Positions 42,478-53,231 of a stretch of DNA of 64,000 nucleotides are shown piece after piece. The stretch is from Staphylococcus condimenti (GTDB lineage Bacteria > Bacillota > Bacilli > Staphylococcales > Staphylococcaceae). Position numbers and translations under genes: made by a program. How positions within the stretch are numbered: the stretch's first letter is position 1; each line of letters opens with the position of its first letter. Location: positions 248,001 to 312,000 of the forward strand of contig NZ_CP015114.1 in NCBI RefSeq assembly GCF_001618885.1, given 5' to 3'. The notes under the pieces are model-generated. The model was not told the DNA's origin. It did no database searches and was given only the letters and a program-made list of their open reading frames with translations.

Positions 42478-43869
42478 TTAGAATCTTACTTTTTCAGAGA
42501 TAAAATCATTAAGTTCAGAAATTGGCATACGAACTTGTTCCATTGAATCTCTATCACGAACTGTTACTTGTTGATCTTCAAGTGAATCAAAATCAAAAGT
42601 AATGCAGTAAGGTGTACCGATTTCATCTTGACGACGATAACGTTTACCAATTGATTGAGATTCATCAAAATCAACTGTGAAATTCTCACTTAATTGTTCA
42701 TATACTTTAATTGCTTCTTCAGATAATTTTTTACTTAATGGTAAAACAGCTGCTTTATACGGTGCTATTGCTGGGTGGAAGTGTAATACCGTTCTTTCAT
42801 CTTTACTACCTTCGACACCTTCACGATCATAAGCATCACATAAGAAAGCTAATGTTACACGGTCAGCACCTAGGGATGGTTCAATACAATAAGGAATGTA
42901 TTTTTCATTTGTTTCAGGATCGTGATATTTGAAATCATCGCCTGAAAATTCACTATGTTGTTTTAAGTCATAATCAGTACGGCTTGCAATTCCCCAAAGT
43001 TCTCCCCAGCCAAATGGGAATTTGTATTCAATATCAGTAGTTGCATTAGAATAGTGAGATAACTCATCTTCATCATGGTCACGAAGACGGATACTGTCAT
43101 TTTTGATACCTAAATCTAACAACCATTTTTCAGCAAATGCTTTCCAATAGCTTTGCCATTCAATTTCTTCTCCTGGTTTACAGAAGAATTCTAATTCCAT
43201 TTGTTCAAACTCACGTGTTCTGAATATAAAGTTACCTGGTGTAATTTCATTACGGAATGATTTACCGATTTGACCAATACCAAATGGTAACTTTTTACGC
43301 ATAGAACGTTGTACATTTTTGTAATTTACAAATATACCTTGTGCTGTTTCTGGACGTAAAAATATTTCATTTGTTGAATCTTCAGTAACACCTTGGAAAG
43401 TTTTAAACATTAAGTTGAATTGTCTAATATCAGTCCAATTTGCAGTACCACTAACCGGATCTTTAATTCCTTCTTCATCAATAATGCGTTTCATTTCGTC
43501 AAAGCTCAATCCATCAGCGATGAAATTTTCGTCACCTTTTTCATTCTGCATGTAATCTTCAATTAATTTATCTGCACGATAACGAATTTTACTATCTTTA
43601 TTATCTATCATTGGGTCATTAAAGTTTCCTAAGTGGCCTGAAGCTTCCCAAGTTCTAGGATTCATTAAAATAGCAGCATCTAAACCAACATTATATGGTG
43701 ATTGAGAAATAAACTTCTTCCACCATGCCTGCTTAATATTATTTTTTAGTTCAACTCCTAGTGGACCATAATCCCACGTATTTGATAAACCGCCATAAAT
43801 TTCACTTCCCGGAAAAACGAATCCTCTGTGCTTCGCAAGTTGTACAACAGAATCCATATCTTTTGCCAT
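42478..43869 (-). CDS. glyS: Glycine--tRNA ligase (dimeric class II)
   Basis: Charges tRNA-Gly. Single-chain GlyRS of the eukaryote-like type, 463 aa. The N-terminus shows [20 protein letters not shown], motif 2 lies in [17 protein letters not shown] and [11 protein letters not shown], and motif 3 in [15 protein letters not shown]. The C-terminal anticodon domain (about 365-463) includes [27 protein letters not shown] precedes the ATG on the minus strand. It is preceded by a T-box leader and faces recO. Confidence 0.97.
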   Translation of the reverse strand: MAKDMDSVVQLAKHRGFVFPGSEIYGGLSNTWDYGPLGVELKNNIKQAWWKKFISQSPYNVGLDAAILMNPRTWEASGHLGNFNDPMIDNKDSKIRYRADKLIEDYMQNEKGDENFIADGLSFDEMKRIIDEEGIKDPVSGTANWTDIRQFNLMFKTFQGVTEDSTNEIFLRPETAQGIFVNYKNVQRSMRKKLPFGIGQIGKSFRNEITPGNFIFRTREFEQMELEFFCKPGEEIEWQSYWKAFAEKWLLDLGIKNDSIRLRDHDEDELSHYSNATTDIEYKFPFGWGELWGIASRTDYDLKQHSEFSGDDFKYHDPETNEKYIPYCIEPSLGADRVTLAFLCDAYDREGVEGSKDERTVLHFHPAIAPYKAAVLPLSKKLSEEAIKVYEQLSENFTVDFDESQSIGKRYRRQDEIGTPYCITFDFDSLEDQQVTVRDRDSMEQVRMPISELNDFISEKVRF

Positions 43870-43893
43870 TTTTCAACACTCCTCTTTTCAAAT

Positions 43894-44110
43894 AAAAAAA
43901 CGCCCCAAGATAACGAAACATACATTTCGAAATCTTGGGACGAGTTATTTTAATTTAACATAATTAATTATAACCCGCGGTTCCACCCAAATTAGTGTAG
44001 ACACTCGCTTAGATTATTAAATTGTCAGGCCAATTTATTTGTTAAGCTTTCACCATCCTTAACTCGCTTCATTACCCATTCTAATGCATCACTAATTTAA
44101 ATACAAGTAA
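43894..44110 (-). promoter_or_regulatory. T-box riboswitch controlling glyS (Gly specifier GGC)
   Basis: On the minus strand the T-box core GGGTGGAACCGCG lies at 43988-43976. The terminator stem pairs plus-strand CGCCCCAAGAT (43901-43911) with ATCTTGGGACG (43932-43942), with one mismatch, and runs into seven T on the minus strand. Upstream, stem I carries a specifier loop with GGC (44031-44029), a glycine codon. With the ccpN promoter region this accounts for the 495-nt gap 43870-44364. Confidence 0.9.
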
Positions 44111-44181
44111 ATATATCATTTACGAGATAAAAGATATAATTGGACAGGTAATCAATGATTTTATATGTCGAAACACTTTAA

Positions 44182-44211
44182 AATATAAAATTATAGAACC
44201 CAATAAGTCAA
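44182..44211 (-). promoter_or_regulatory. Probable promoter of the glyS leader
   Basis: Minus strand: -35 TTGACT (44211-44206), 18-nt spacer, -10 TATATT (44187-44182). This places the start shortly before stem I of the T-box. Confidence 0.55.
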
Positions 44212-44251
44212 TAAATTATTAAAAAACTCAATACTTCGATTACACTTCATA

Positions 44252-44280
44252 TTGACCCCAAATAATGAGATAATAATAAT
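44252..44280 (+). promoter_or_regulatory. Probable promoter of ccpN
   Basis: -35 TTGACC (44252-44257) with an AT-rich -10 candidate TAATAAT (44274-44280), divergent from the glyS promoter. It lies about 85 nt before the ccpN start region. Confidence 0.45.
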
Positions 44281-44364
44281 TGGAAAATTAGTATGACTCA
44301 TTATATAATACATTTCGTAGGAAAAAAGTTATAATAATAGGGTAGTGTGAAGGGGTGAAGACAT

Positions 44365-44988
44365 ATAGAACTGAGTAATAGGCAAAGTGAAATAGTTGAA
44401 ATAGTAAAACACAATGGACCGATAACTGGAGAGAAAATTGCCGAACAATTAAGTTTAACTAGGGCTACATTAAGACCTGATTTAGCAATCCTTACTATGT
44501 CAGGCTTTTTAGAAGCGAGACCACGTGTTGGTTACTTTTATTCCGGAAAATCAACAAATCAATTATTAACTGAAAAATTAAGACAATATGTTGTAAAAGA
44601 TTATCAATCGCTACCAATTATTTTGAAAAGTGATATGTCGGTTTATGAAGCAATATGTACTATTTTCCTTGAAGACGTCAGCACCTTGTTTGTTGTTAAT
44701 CAAAACTATGATTTCATCGGTGTGTGTTCTAGAAAAGATTTGTTAAGAGCATCGATGATTGGGGAAGATATACATACTATGCCGATTAGTGTTATAATGA
44801 CACGCATGCCAAATCTGACATACGTAAAAGAAAATGATTTACTCGTATTAGCTGCTCAATTAATGATAGAAAAGGAAATCGATTCTATACCTATCGTGAG
44901 AGGTAAAGAAAATGGCAAGCTTGAAGCAATCGGACGTATATCCAAAACAACAATTACAAAATTATTTGTATCTATTTTTGATGAGTAG
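44365..44988 (+). CDS. ccpN: CcpN-type regulator of gluconeogenesis, no canonical start codon
   Basis: Helix-turn-helix repressor with two CBS domains. In Bacillus CcpN represses gapB and pckA on glycolytic substrates. The HTH is GEKIAEQLSLTRATLRPDLAIL, followed by TMSGFLEARPRVGYFY; CBS domains cover about residues 80-205 (FLEDVSTLFVV, VGVCSRKDLLRASM, IMTRMPNLTYV). Coding similarity runs back to IELSNRQSEIVEIV, but no ATG, GTG or TTG is in frame before ATG 44497, which would remove the HTH. AAGGGGTGA (44350-44358) stands 6 nt before an ATA at 44365, so AUA (or CTG 44371) may start it. Alternatively one extra base at about 44364 broke an original GTG-AAG-ACA start. ppsR follows. Confidence 0.82.
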   Translation: MELSNRQSEIVEIVKHNGPITGEKIAEQLSLTRATLRPDLAILTMSGFLEARPRVGYFYSGKSTNQLLTEKLRQYVVKDYQSLPIILKSDMSVYEAICTIFLEDVSTLFVVNQNYDFIGVCSRKDLLRASMIGEDIHTMPISVIMTRMPNLTYVKENDLLVLAAQLMIEKEIDSIPIVRGKENGKLEAIGRISKTTITKLFVSIFDE

Positions 44989-45000
44989 GTGAATTTTTTA

Positions 45001-45831
45001 ATGCAAAAGATAAAAATAATTATTGCATCTGATTCAGTAGGGGAAACAGCAGAACAAGTTGCAAAAGCGTGTGTTTCCCAATTCAATTCTAAAAATTTCA
45101 AAAGCGAAATCGTACGTTACCCATATATAGAAACAAATGAAAACGTAGATGAAGTAATTGAATTGGCCAAAGAAAATGAATTAAATATCGTAGTATTTAC
45201 ATTAGTTAAACCGGACATTAAACAGTATATGGAAGAGCGATTAGCTGAAAATAAAATTAAACATGTGGATATCATGGGTCCGCTAATGAGCATACTAACT
45301 GATAAAATTGATGAACAACCATACTGTGAACCAGGTATTGTTCATAAACTTGACGAAGCTTACTTTAAAAAGATTGAAGCAATCGAATTTGCAGTCAAAT
45401 ATGATGATGGAAAAGATCCTAAAGGATTACCAAAAGCTGATATTGTCTTACTAGGTATTTCTCGAACTTCTAAAACACCATTATCCCAATTCTTAGCTCA
45501 CAAACGATATAAAGTAATGAATATTCCAATAGTGCCTGAAATTAATCCACCTGAAGCATTATTTGAAATTGATCCCAAAAAATGTATTGCTTTAAAAATA
45601 AGTGAGGAAAAACTCAACAAAATCAGGAAAGAGCGATTAAAACAATTAGGCCTAGGTGACTCTGCAAGATATGCTACTGGACAACGAATTCAAGAGGAAT
45701 TAAAGTATTTTGATAATATTGTAAACAAAATTGGTTGCCCAGTGATTGATGTTTCTGATAAAGCGATCGAAGAGACTGCAAATGATATTATGTATATTAT
45801 TGAACAAAATAAAGCAAATAAATCTGAATAA
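45001..45831 (+). CDS. ppsR: Pyruvate, phosphate dikinase regulatory protein
   Basis: Bifunctional ADP-dependent kinase and Pi-dependent pyrophosphorylase of the DUF299 family, switching PPDK (or PEP synthase) off and on by threonine phosphorylation. [15 protein letters not shown] opens the protein. The P-loop-like [19 protein letters not shown] is at about residues 154-172. The conserved [14 protein letters not shown] and [15 protein letters not shown] follow. A GTG at 44989 would add four residues; TAGGTGA is best spaced for ATG 45001. 276 aa. It follows ccpN closely, a pairing that joins transcriptional and enzymatic control of gluconeogenesis. Confidence 0.94.
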   Translation: MQKIKIIIASDSVGETAEQVAKACVSQFNSKNFKSEIVRYPYIETNENVDEVIELAKENELNIVVFTLVKPDIKQYMEERLAENKIKHVDIMGPLMSILTDKIDEQPYCEPGIVHKLDEAYFKKIEAIEFAVKYDDGKDPKGLPKADIVLLGISRTSKTPLSQFLAHKRYKVMNIPIVPEINPPEALFEIDPKKCIALKISEEKLNKIRKERLKQLGLGDSARYATGQRIQEELKYFDNIVNKIGCPVIDVSDKAIEETANDIMYIIEQNKANKSE

Positions 45832-45836
45832 AGATT

Positions 45837-45866
45837 AAAACGCTGATAATAAAAATCAGCGTTTTT
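45837..45866 (+). terminator. Terminator after ppsR
   Basis: AAAACGCTGAT (45837-45847) pairs with ATCAGCGTTTT (45855-45865), T run to 45866. Stem identical to the terminator inside rsmE. Confidence 0.88.
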
Positions 45867-45913
45867 GAATTCAATATATTTTTAAGCAAAATACTTTCTT
45901 AAATCACATAAAA

Positions 45914-45922
45914 TGATATAAT
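45914..45922 (+). promoter_or_regulatory. Extended -10 promoter of dnaG-rpoD
   Basis: TGA followed by a perfect TATAAT (45917-45922). The ATG at 45926 is only 3 nt behind this element, which argues against using it as the dnaG start. Confidence 0.6.
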
Positions 45923-45952
45923 AATATGACTAAATCTATACAGGTGGTTAGT

Positions 45953-47731
45953 TTGCGAATAGAACAATCGGTAATCAATGAAATAAAAGATAAAACAGAT
46001 ATATTAGATATAGTAAGCGAATATGTAAAATTAGAAAAAAGAGGACGCAATTATATTGGTTTGTGTCCTTTTCATGATGAAAAAACACCCTCATTTACTG
46101 TCTCGGAAGATAAACAAATATGCCATTGCTTTGGTTGTAAAAAAGGTGGGAATGTTTTTCAATTCACACAAGAAATTAAAGGTGTTTCATTCGTAGAAGC
46201 TGTTAAAGAGCTTGGAGAAAGGGTAAATATAAAAATAGATGTCAGTCAATCAGATGTACAAAACCAAATTGCCTCTGATGATTTAATGATGATAAAAATG
46301 CATGAACTTATGGAAGACTATTATCATTATATTCTGATGAAAACTGTTGAAGGGGAAGAAGCATTAAACTATTTAAAATCCAGAGGATTTACAGAAAAAT
46401 TATTGAAAGAAAGAAAAATTGGCTATGCACCAGACAGCTCACATTTTTGCCATGATTTTTTACAAAAAAAAGGGTATGACATTGAGTTAGCTTACGAAGC
46501 AGGCTTACTTTCTAGAAACGAAGAAAATTTTAGTTATTATGATAGATTTCGTGATCGAGTTATGTTTCCGTTAAAGAATGCTCAAGGACGAACAGTAGGT
46601 TATTCCGGACGAACATATAAAAATCAAGAACCAAAATATTTAAATAGCCCTGAAACTCCAATTTTCCAAAAAAGAAAATTATTATATAATGTAGACCGTG
46701 CAAGAAGGATTATTCGCCAAAAAAACGAGTTGATTCTGTTAGAAGGTTTTATGGATGTTATTAAAGCTGACCAAGCGGGTGTCAATCAAGTAGTAGCAAG
46801 TATGGGTACACAACTTTCACAAGAGCATATGACATTTATAAAAAAATTAACTTCCAATGTTACTTTGTTATTTGATGGTGATTTTGCTGGACAAGAAGCA
46901 ACATTAAAAACAGGACAGGCTCTACTGAAAGAAGGATTGAATGTTTTTGTAGTTCAAATGCCTTCAAAAATGGATCCTGACGAATATATTTCTAAATATG
47001 GACAAGAAGCATTTAAAAACTATTTAGATCATGAAAGAAAAGCATTTGTATTATATAAAGTTAATTTGCACAAAGAAGAAATTGAGCATAATGATATGGC
47101 ATATGAAAAATACCTTAAAGAAATAACAGATGATATTTCTTTAATGCAATCTGGAATTCTGCAAAAAAAAGTATTGCAAGACGTTTCTGAATTGTTTAAA
47201 GTTAGCTTTGACAGTCTAAATAATGAAGTAGCTATGCATTCATCTCAAATACCTCAAAATTACTCGTCTCAGTTATCAAAACTTTCTACTGAACCTAAGC
47301 ATTATACAAAAAAAGAAGATGCGGAACGTAAATTATTAAAACATTTTATGTTTAATAAAGATGTCTTTTTAGAGTTTAATGAGGAATTGGAAGCAGAAGA
47401 CTTTACAAATAGTCAATTTGAGAGTATATTTAATATTTTGCACGACTATTATGCTGAAAATGAACATTACGATTTGAGTACTGCATTATTATATAGTAAT
47501 AAAGAGGATGACAGAGAAACTTTAATTTCTCTTGACAATCTCTTATTAAATCGCAATCCTTATGAACATGAGGTTCAAGACTACCTTAATATTATTACTA
47601 GTGATCGTAATGATGACACACCTGAGTCTCTTAATGAAAAACTAAGAGAAGCAGCTAGAATTGGTGATTTAGAATTACAAAAGTACTATTTAGAAAAGAT
47701 AGTAAGGATGAATAAGAATAGAATGAAGTAA
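45953..47731 (+). CDS. dnaG: DNA primase
   Basis: Makes RNA primers at the replication fork. The CHC2-type zinc domain is [14 protein letters not shown] with [10 protein letters not shown] (about residues 37-64). The TOPRIM core shows [27 protein letters not shown] and [10 protein letters not shown] (about 258-345). The C-terminal helicase-binding domain (about 445-592) is present. The frame opens at ATG 45926, but that lies next to the -10 box. TTG 45953 is chosen because CAGGTGG is just before it and the family starts [17 protein letters not shown]. 592 aa. rpoD follows after 88 nt. Confidence 0.95.
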   Translation: MRIEQSVINEIKDKTDILDIVSEYVKLEKRGRNYIGLCPFHDEKTPSFTVSEDKQICHCFGCKKGGNVFQFTQEIKGVSFVEAVKELGERVNIKIDVSQSDVQNQIASDDLMMIKMHELMEDYYHYILMKTVEGEEALNYLKSRGFTEKLLKERKIGYAPDSSHFCHDFLQKKGYDIELAYEAGLLSRNEENFSYYDRFRDRVMFPLKNAQGRTVGYSGRTYKNQEPKYLNSPETPIFQKRKLLYNVDRARRIIRQKNELILLEGFMDVIKADQAGVNQVVASMGTQLSQEHMTFIKKLTSNVTLLFDGDFAGQEATLKTGQALLKEGLNVFVVQMPSKMDPDEYISKYGQEAFKNYLDHERKAFVLYKVNLHKEEIEHNDMAYEKYLKEITDDISLMQSGILQKKVLQDVSELFKVSFDSLNNEVAMHSSQIPQNYSSQLSKLSTEPKHYTKKEDAERKLLKHFMFNKDVFLEFNEELEAEDFTNSQFESIFNILHDYYAENEHYDLSTALLYSNKEDDRETLISLDNLLLNRNPYEHEVQDYLNIITSDRNDDTPESLNEKLREAARIGDLELQKYYLEKIVRMNKNRMK

Positions 47732-47750
47732 CAATTAATTAATGAATTAA

Positions 47751-48929
<1,179 letters not shown>

Positions 48930-48941
48930 TTATGTAAAGCT

Positions 48942-49057
48942 AAGCGAGACAATAAGCTGAATATGTTTGGTTAAGAAGGTCTTAATTAAAAGTATCTTCT
49001 TAATGCATGTATTGTACTTGCATACAAACATAACAGTTTTATTGTTTCGCTTTTTTT
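48942..49057 (+). terminator. Branched 3' UTR structure and terminator after rpoD
   Basis: AAGCGAGACAATA (48942-48954) pairs with TATTGTTTCGCTT (49040-49052), followed by a T run to 49057. The enclosed 85 nt form two more helices. TTAAGAAGGT (48971-48980) pairs with ATCTTCTTAA (48994-49003). ATGCATGTA (49003-49011) pairs with TACTTGCAT (49015-49023) with one mismatch. Together this is a three-way junction. It may stabilise the rpoD transcript or be a processed small RNA; the ending is a normal terminator. Confidence 0.7.
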
Positions 49058-49079
49058 ATTATTTTGAGGAGAATTAATC

Positions 49080-49754
49080 ATGAATTCAATCAACCAAAGA
49101 TTACTAAAAGTCAGCCAGTATATTAAAGGAGATAATATCGCAGATATTGGTTCAGATCATGCTTATCTACCAATTTATGCAATCGAAAATTACCTTTGTA
49201 AACATGCCATAGCAGGAGAAGTAGTTAAAGGGCCTTTTGAAGCTGCAAAAATTAATGTTAAAAAATATGGTCTTGATAATAGAATTGATGTTAAACTTGG
49301 AAATGGATTAGAAGTTCTCGATTTAAATAATAACATTGATTCAATAACAATTTGCGGAATGGGTGGGCCGCTAATTGCTTCTATAATTGAAAGTGGTGAA
49401 TCTAAATTACAAAACCACCCTCGACTTATTTTACAAAGTAATATCCAAACAATTACTCTAAGAAAAGCAATAGCAAAAATTGGTTATTATATAATTGATG
49501 AATCATTAATTGAAGAAAATGGTCACGTTTACGAAATAGTTATAGCTGAAAACGGAAATCAATTTATGGATGAATTCGATTTAAAATTCGGACCAATTTT
49601 ATTAAGACAAAAAAATGATTTGTTTATTAAAAAATGGAAAAGAGAACTACAAGCTTTAGAAAAAATCGTGCAAAATTTAGATGAAAGTAAGCATTCTAAC
49701 AGATTAAATGAGATTAATAAAGAAATAAAAATGATTCAAGAGGTGGTAAAATGA
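49080..49754 (+). CDS. trmK: tRNA (adenine(22)-N1)-methyltransferase TrmK
   Basis: Makes m1A22 in tRNA; the enzyme is restricted to bacteria and reported as essential in some staphylococci and streptococci. The SAM site is DNIADIGSDHAYLPIYAIEN. The catalytic region TICGMGGPLIASIIESG follows, then PRLILQSN. The C-terminal coiled coil covers about residues 180-224. 224 aa. TTGAGGAG precedes the ATG. It overlaps the next gene by 4 nt. Confidence 0.95.
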   Translation: MNSINQRLLKVSQYIKGDNIADIGSDHAYLPIYAIENYLCKHAIAGEVVKGPFEAAKINVKKYGLDNRIDVKLGNGLEVLDLNNNIDSITICGMGGPLIASIIESGESKLQNHPRLILQSNIQTITLRKAIAKIGYYIIDESLIEENGHVYEIVIAENGNQFMDEFDLKFGPILLRQKNDLFIKKWKRELQALEKIVQNLDESKHSNRLNEINKEIKMIQEVVK

Positions 49755-50845
49755 AAACTTCAGAATTACTTAATATTATTAATCAGCATGTTCCTTTCTC
49801 ATCAGCAGAAAATTGGGATAACGTCGGGTTGCTTATTGGCGATGAAAACCAAGAAATCACTGGTATATTAACAGCGTTAGATTGTACTGCAGAAATTGTA
49901 GATGAAGCCATTGAAAAAAATATTAATACGATTATTGCGCACCATCCACTTATTTTTAAAGGGGTAACCAATATAAATGAAGGCGGCTATGGAACTATTA
50001 TTAGACGACTTATCTCTCATAATATTCAACTAATCGCCCTTCATACAAACTTAGACGTATATAAAAAAGGTGTAAATGCGATGTTAGCACAATCGTTAGA
50101 TGTCATTGATACCGAAATTCTCGAACCCCAATCAGAAAATTATTTTAAAGTACAAGTATTTATTCCAGAAGAAAATGCATCTGAATTCAAACAAAAAATG
50201 AGTGAAGCTGGTTTTGCTTCAGAAGGCAATTATAAATATTGTTTCTTTTCTTCTAAAGGTAATGGACAATTTAAACCAACTGAACAAGCTAACCCTTATA
50301 TTGGTAAAAGAAATGAAATAGAAACAGTTACTGAAGTTAAAATTGAATTTATGATTAAAAGTCATCAACGTGAGAAAGCAGAAAAATATATTCAATCATT
50401 ACACCCATATGAAACACCTGTTTATGACTTTTTGCCTCTTACTAAAAGATTAGACAGAGGATTGGGTATAATTGGAAAGTTAAGTCAACAAATGACTTTA
50501 AAAGAATTTGCATTAAAAGCTAAAAAAAACTTAAATATACCAAGTGTACGATTTACAGGTAATCCAAATACACTTGTAAAAAACGTTGCAATAATAGGCG
50601 GGTCTGGTATCGGTTATGAAGAATACGCAAAAAGTAAAGGTGCAGATGTTTTCGTAACTGGGGACATAAAACATCATGATGCTTTAGATGCTGAAATTGA
50701 AAATATAAATTTACTAGATATAAATCATTATAGCGAATATGTTATGAAAAGAGGATTAAAACACTTACTAGAAGAATGGTTAGAACAACCATCATTCAAA
50801 ATTAATGCTTCTAAGATTAATACAGACCCATTTAATTATTTATAA
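49751..50845 (+). CDS. Nif3-like dinuclear metal centre protein (YqfO)
   Basis: NIF3/DUF34 family protein. Metal-binding residues are in AHHPLIFKGV and ALHTNLDVYKKGVNAM near the N-terminus and in GDIKHHDALDA and DINHYSEYVMKRG near the C-terminus. An inserted PII/CutA-like domain (about residues 125-240, KVQVFIPEENASEFKQKM to HPYETPVYDFLPL) interrupts the fold, as in Bacillus YqfO. A GTP cyclohydrolase I type 2 annotation is often given but is not well proved. 364 aa. Overlaps trmK by 4 nt. Confidence 0.92.
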   Translation: MKTSELLNIINQHVPFSSAENWDNVGLLIGDENQEITGILTALDCTAEIVDEAIEKNINTIIAHHPLIFKGVTNINEGGYGTIIRRLISHNIQLIALHTNLDVYKKGVNAMLAQSLDVIDTEILEPQSENYFKVQVFIPEENASEFKQKMSEAGFASEGNYKYCFFSSKGNGQFKPTEQANPYIGKRNEIETVTEVKIEFMIKSHQREKAEKYIQSLHPYETPVYDFLPLTKRLDRGLGIIGKLSQQMTLKEFALKAKKNLNIPSVRFTGNPNTLVKNVAIIGGSGIGYEEYAKSKGADVFVTGDIKHHDALDAEIENINLLDINHYSEYVMKRGLKHLLEEWLEQPSFKINASKINTDPFNYL

Positions 50846-50867
50846 AAAATAAAAAGGAGGGATTCTT

Positions 50868-52208
50868 ATGGCAAAACAGCACCCATTTGAACAATTTGGA
50901 TTGGACTCAAAACTTATAGACGCTGTAACAGATCTTAATTTCAATCAGCCAACAGAAATCCAACAAAGAGTTATTCCAAAAATTCTAAAAGGTACAAGTA
51001 TTATCGGTCAATCACAAACAGGTACAGGTAAATCACATGCGTTTCTATTGCCATTGATTGAAAGAATCAATTCTTCAATTCAAGAACCACAAGCTATTGT
51101 GGTAGCTCCAACAAGAGAGTTAGCTCAGCAGTTATTTAAAGCTGCACAACATTTAACAGAATTTAAAAATGATATAAAAGTCTCTCTCTTTATCGGCGGA
51201 ACGGACTTTGAAAGAGATAAACAACGTTGTAATGTTCAACCGCAATTAGTCATTGGTACTCCTACTAGAATCAATGACTTATCAAAAGATGGTACCTTAC
51301 ATGCTCATTTGGCAAACTATTTAGTTGTAGATGAAGCTGATTTGATGATAGATTTAGGGTTAATCGAAGATGTTGACCATATTGCTTCTAGGTTAGAAGA
51401 GGATGCTAATATAGCAGTATTTAGTGCAACAATTCCAAAATCATTACACCCATTTTTAAATAAATATTTAAATCAACCCGAATTAATTGAAGTAAACAGC
51501 AAAACACAAAATAAAAAAAATATTGATTTTTACCTTATACCTACAAAAGGGACAGCAAAAGTTGATAAAACAAAAGCGCTTATTGATATTTTGAATCCAT
51601 ATTTATGTATCATTTTCTGTAATAGCAGAGAAAGTGCAGATGAATTAGCTGAAGAACTAATTGCAGATGGATTAAAAATAGGTATGATTCATGGTGGGTT
51701 ATCACCACGCGAACGTAAACAACAAATGAAGCGAATTAGAAACTTAGATTTTCAATATGTAATTGCAAGCGACTTAGCTTCAAGAGGTATTGATATTGAA
51801 GGTGTTAGTCATGTGATTAATTTTGATGTTCCTAAAGATATTGATTTCTTTACTCATCGTGTAGGTCGTACTGGTCGCGGTCAATATAAAGGTGAAGCTT
51901 TTACATTATTTGCACCAGATGAAGAGGAATTAATAGGCGAAATTGAGGATAGAGGTTACCATTTCAAAGATGTTGATATCAAAAACGGAGAAATAAAACC
52001 TATCAAAGCTCACAACACTCGTAAAACACGTACAAAAAAAGACGATCATTTAACTACTCAAGTTAAACGTAAAATTAAACGTGGCAACAAGAAAAAAGTA
52101 AAGCCAGGATATAAGAAAAAGTTCAAGAGAGAACTAGAAGATTTAAAAAGAAAAGAGCGCAAGCAATACAGCAAAAGAAAAAATAGAGAGCAACGCAAAA
52201 ATAAATAA
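50868..52208 (+). CDS. cshB: DEAD-box RNA helicase CshB
   Basis: Cold-shock and RNA-decay helicase. The Q motif and [14 protein letters not shown] come first, then motif [12 protein letters not shown] (about 47-57), Ia [49 protein letters not shown] and [11 protein letters not shown]. The C-terminal tail (about 380-446) is very basic ([19 protein letters not shown]) and should bind RNA. 446 aa. AAAAAGGAGGGA precedes the ATG. nfo follows after 17 nt. Confidence 0.95.
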   Translation: MAKQHPFEQFGLDSKLIDAVTDLNFNQPTEIQQRVIPKILKGTSIIGQSQTGTGKSHAFLLPLIERINSSIQEPQAIVVAPTRELAQQLFKAAQHLTEFKNDIKVSLFIGGTDFERDKQRCNVQPQLVIGTPTRINDLSKDGTLHAHLANYLVVDEADLMIDLGLIEDVDHIASRLEEDANIAVFSATIPKSLHPFLNKYLNQPELIEVNSKTQNKKNIDFYLIPTKGTAKVDKTKALIDILNPYLCIIFCNSRESADELAEELIADGLKIGMIHGGLSPRERKQQMKRIRNLDFQYVIASDLASRGIDIEGVSHVINFDVPKDIDFFTHRVGRTGRGQYKGEAFTLFAPDEEELIGEIEDRGYHFKDVDIKNGEIKPIKAHNTRKTRTKKDDHLTTQVKRKIKRGNKKKVKPGYKKKFKRELEDLKRKERKQYSKRKNREQRKNK

Positions 52209-52225
52209 GGGTCAGGTGGAAAAAA

Positions 52226-53116
52226 GTGTTAATAGGATCTCATGTTTCTATGAATGGTAAAAAAATGCTGCAAGGTTCAGCTGAAGAAGCGCATCGATTG
52301 AATGAAAAAACATTTATGATTTATACAGGTGCCCCACAAAATACACGTCGTAAAGCCATTGAAGATTTAAATATTGAAGCTGGACATGAAGCAATGAAAG
52401 AATATGGCTTATCAAATATTGTTGTACATGCTCCATATATTATCAATATCGCAAATACTCAAAAACCGCATGTGTTTGAATTAGGTGTTGATTTCCTACA
52501 AAAAGAAATAGAACGAACTGAGGCTATAGGTGCTAAAGATATAGTACTGCATCCTGGTTCTCATGTAGGAGCTGGTTCTGAAGCAGGTATCAAAAAAATC
52601 ATTGAAGGTCTAAATGAAGTACTGACGAATGAAAATGATGTTCGTATTGCTTTGGAAACAATGGCTGGTAAAGGCTCAGAAGTTGGTAGAACTTTTGAAG
52701 AACTTGCTCAAATTATTGATGGTGTGACTCAAAATGACCGTCTATCTATATGTTTTGATACATGTCATACTCATGATGCAGGTTATAAAGTTAAAGATGA
52801 TTTCGATTCTGTACTGAAAGAATTTGACAACATAATTGGATTAGATAGAATCAAAGTATTACATGTAAATGATAGTAAAAATGAAATAGGTGCACATAAA
52901 GATCGTCATGAAAATATAGGCTTTGGTCATATCGGTTTTGATGCTTTGAATTATATTGTGCATCATGAAATTTTTGAAAATATACCAAAAATTTTAGAAA
53001 CACCGTTTGTTGGGGAAGATAAAAAAAATAAACGACCACCATATAAACATGAAATCGAAATGTTAGAAAGCCAAACATTTAACCCGAATATGAAAGAAAT
53101 AATAATGTCAGAATAA
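52226..53116 (+). CDS. nfo: Endonuclease IV (AP endonuclease)
   Basis: Zinc-dependent nuclease that cuts 5' of abasic sites. TIM-barrel with three zinc clusters: ligands in [74 protein letters not shown] and IPKILETPF are all present. 296 aa. GTG start with CAGGTGG upstream. A strong terminator follows. Confidence 0.96.
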   Translation: MLIGSHVSMNGKKMLQGSAEEAHRLNEKTFMIYTGAPQNTRRKAIEDLNIEAGHEAMKEYGLSNIVVHAPYIINIANTQKPHVFELGVDFLQKEIERTEAIGAKDIVLHPGSHVGAGSEAGIKKIIEGLNEVLTNENDVRIALETMAGKGSEVGRTFEELAQIIDGVTQNDRLSICFDTCHTHDAGYKVKDDFDSVLKEFDNIIGLDRIKVLHVNDSKNEIGAHKDRHENIGFGHIGFDALNYIVHHEIFENIPKILETPFVGEDKKNKRPPYKHEIEMLESQTFNPNMKEIIMSE

Positions 53117-53126
53117 TTTAATCATG

Positions 53127-53160
53127 ATAATAAGGCAAAATTATTTTGCCTTATTATTTT
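53127..53160 (+). terminator. Terminator after nfo
   Basis: Perfect 14-bp stem ATAATAAGGCAAAA (53127-53140) with TTTTGCCTTATTAT (53144-53157), then T. Confidence 0.85.
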
Positions 53161-53166
53161 ATCCTG

Positions 53167-53189
53167 TTAATCGTAAGCATTACAATTTA
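53167..53189 (+). promoter_or_regulatory. Zur box upstream of the zinc transporter operon
   Basis: A 23-nt inverted repeat, TTAATCGTAA (53167-53176), GCA, TTACAATTTA (53180-53189), close to the staphylococcal Zur box. Its right end overlaps the -35 of the operon promoter, so Zur with zinc should block RNA polymerase. The operon encodes Zur, giving autoregulation. Confidence 0.85.
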
Positions 53190-53214
53190 CATAATTAGGA
53201 AACAAGGTTATATT
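53186..53214 (+). promoter_or_regulatory. SigA promoter of the znuC-znuB-zur operon
   Basis: -35 TTTACA (53186-53191), 17-nt spacer, -10 TATATT (53209-53214). It overlaps the Zur box by 4 nt. Confidence 0.65.
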
Positions 53215-53231
53215 TGTAGCGAGGTGAAAGC

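Noticed and set aside
45926..45952. ATG 45926 as the dnaG start
   Set aside because: It lies 3 nt after a perfect TATAAT with TGA, so it would not be inside the transcript. TTG 45953 has a ribosome-binding site and the family N-terminus.
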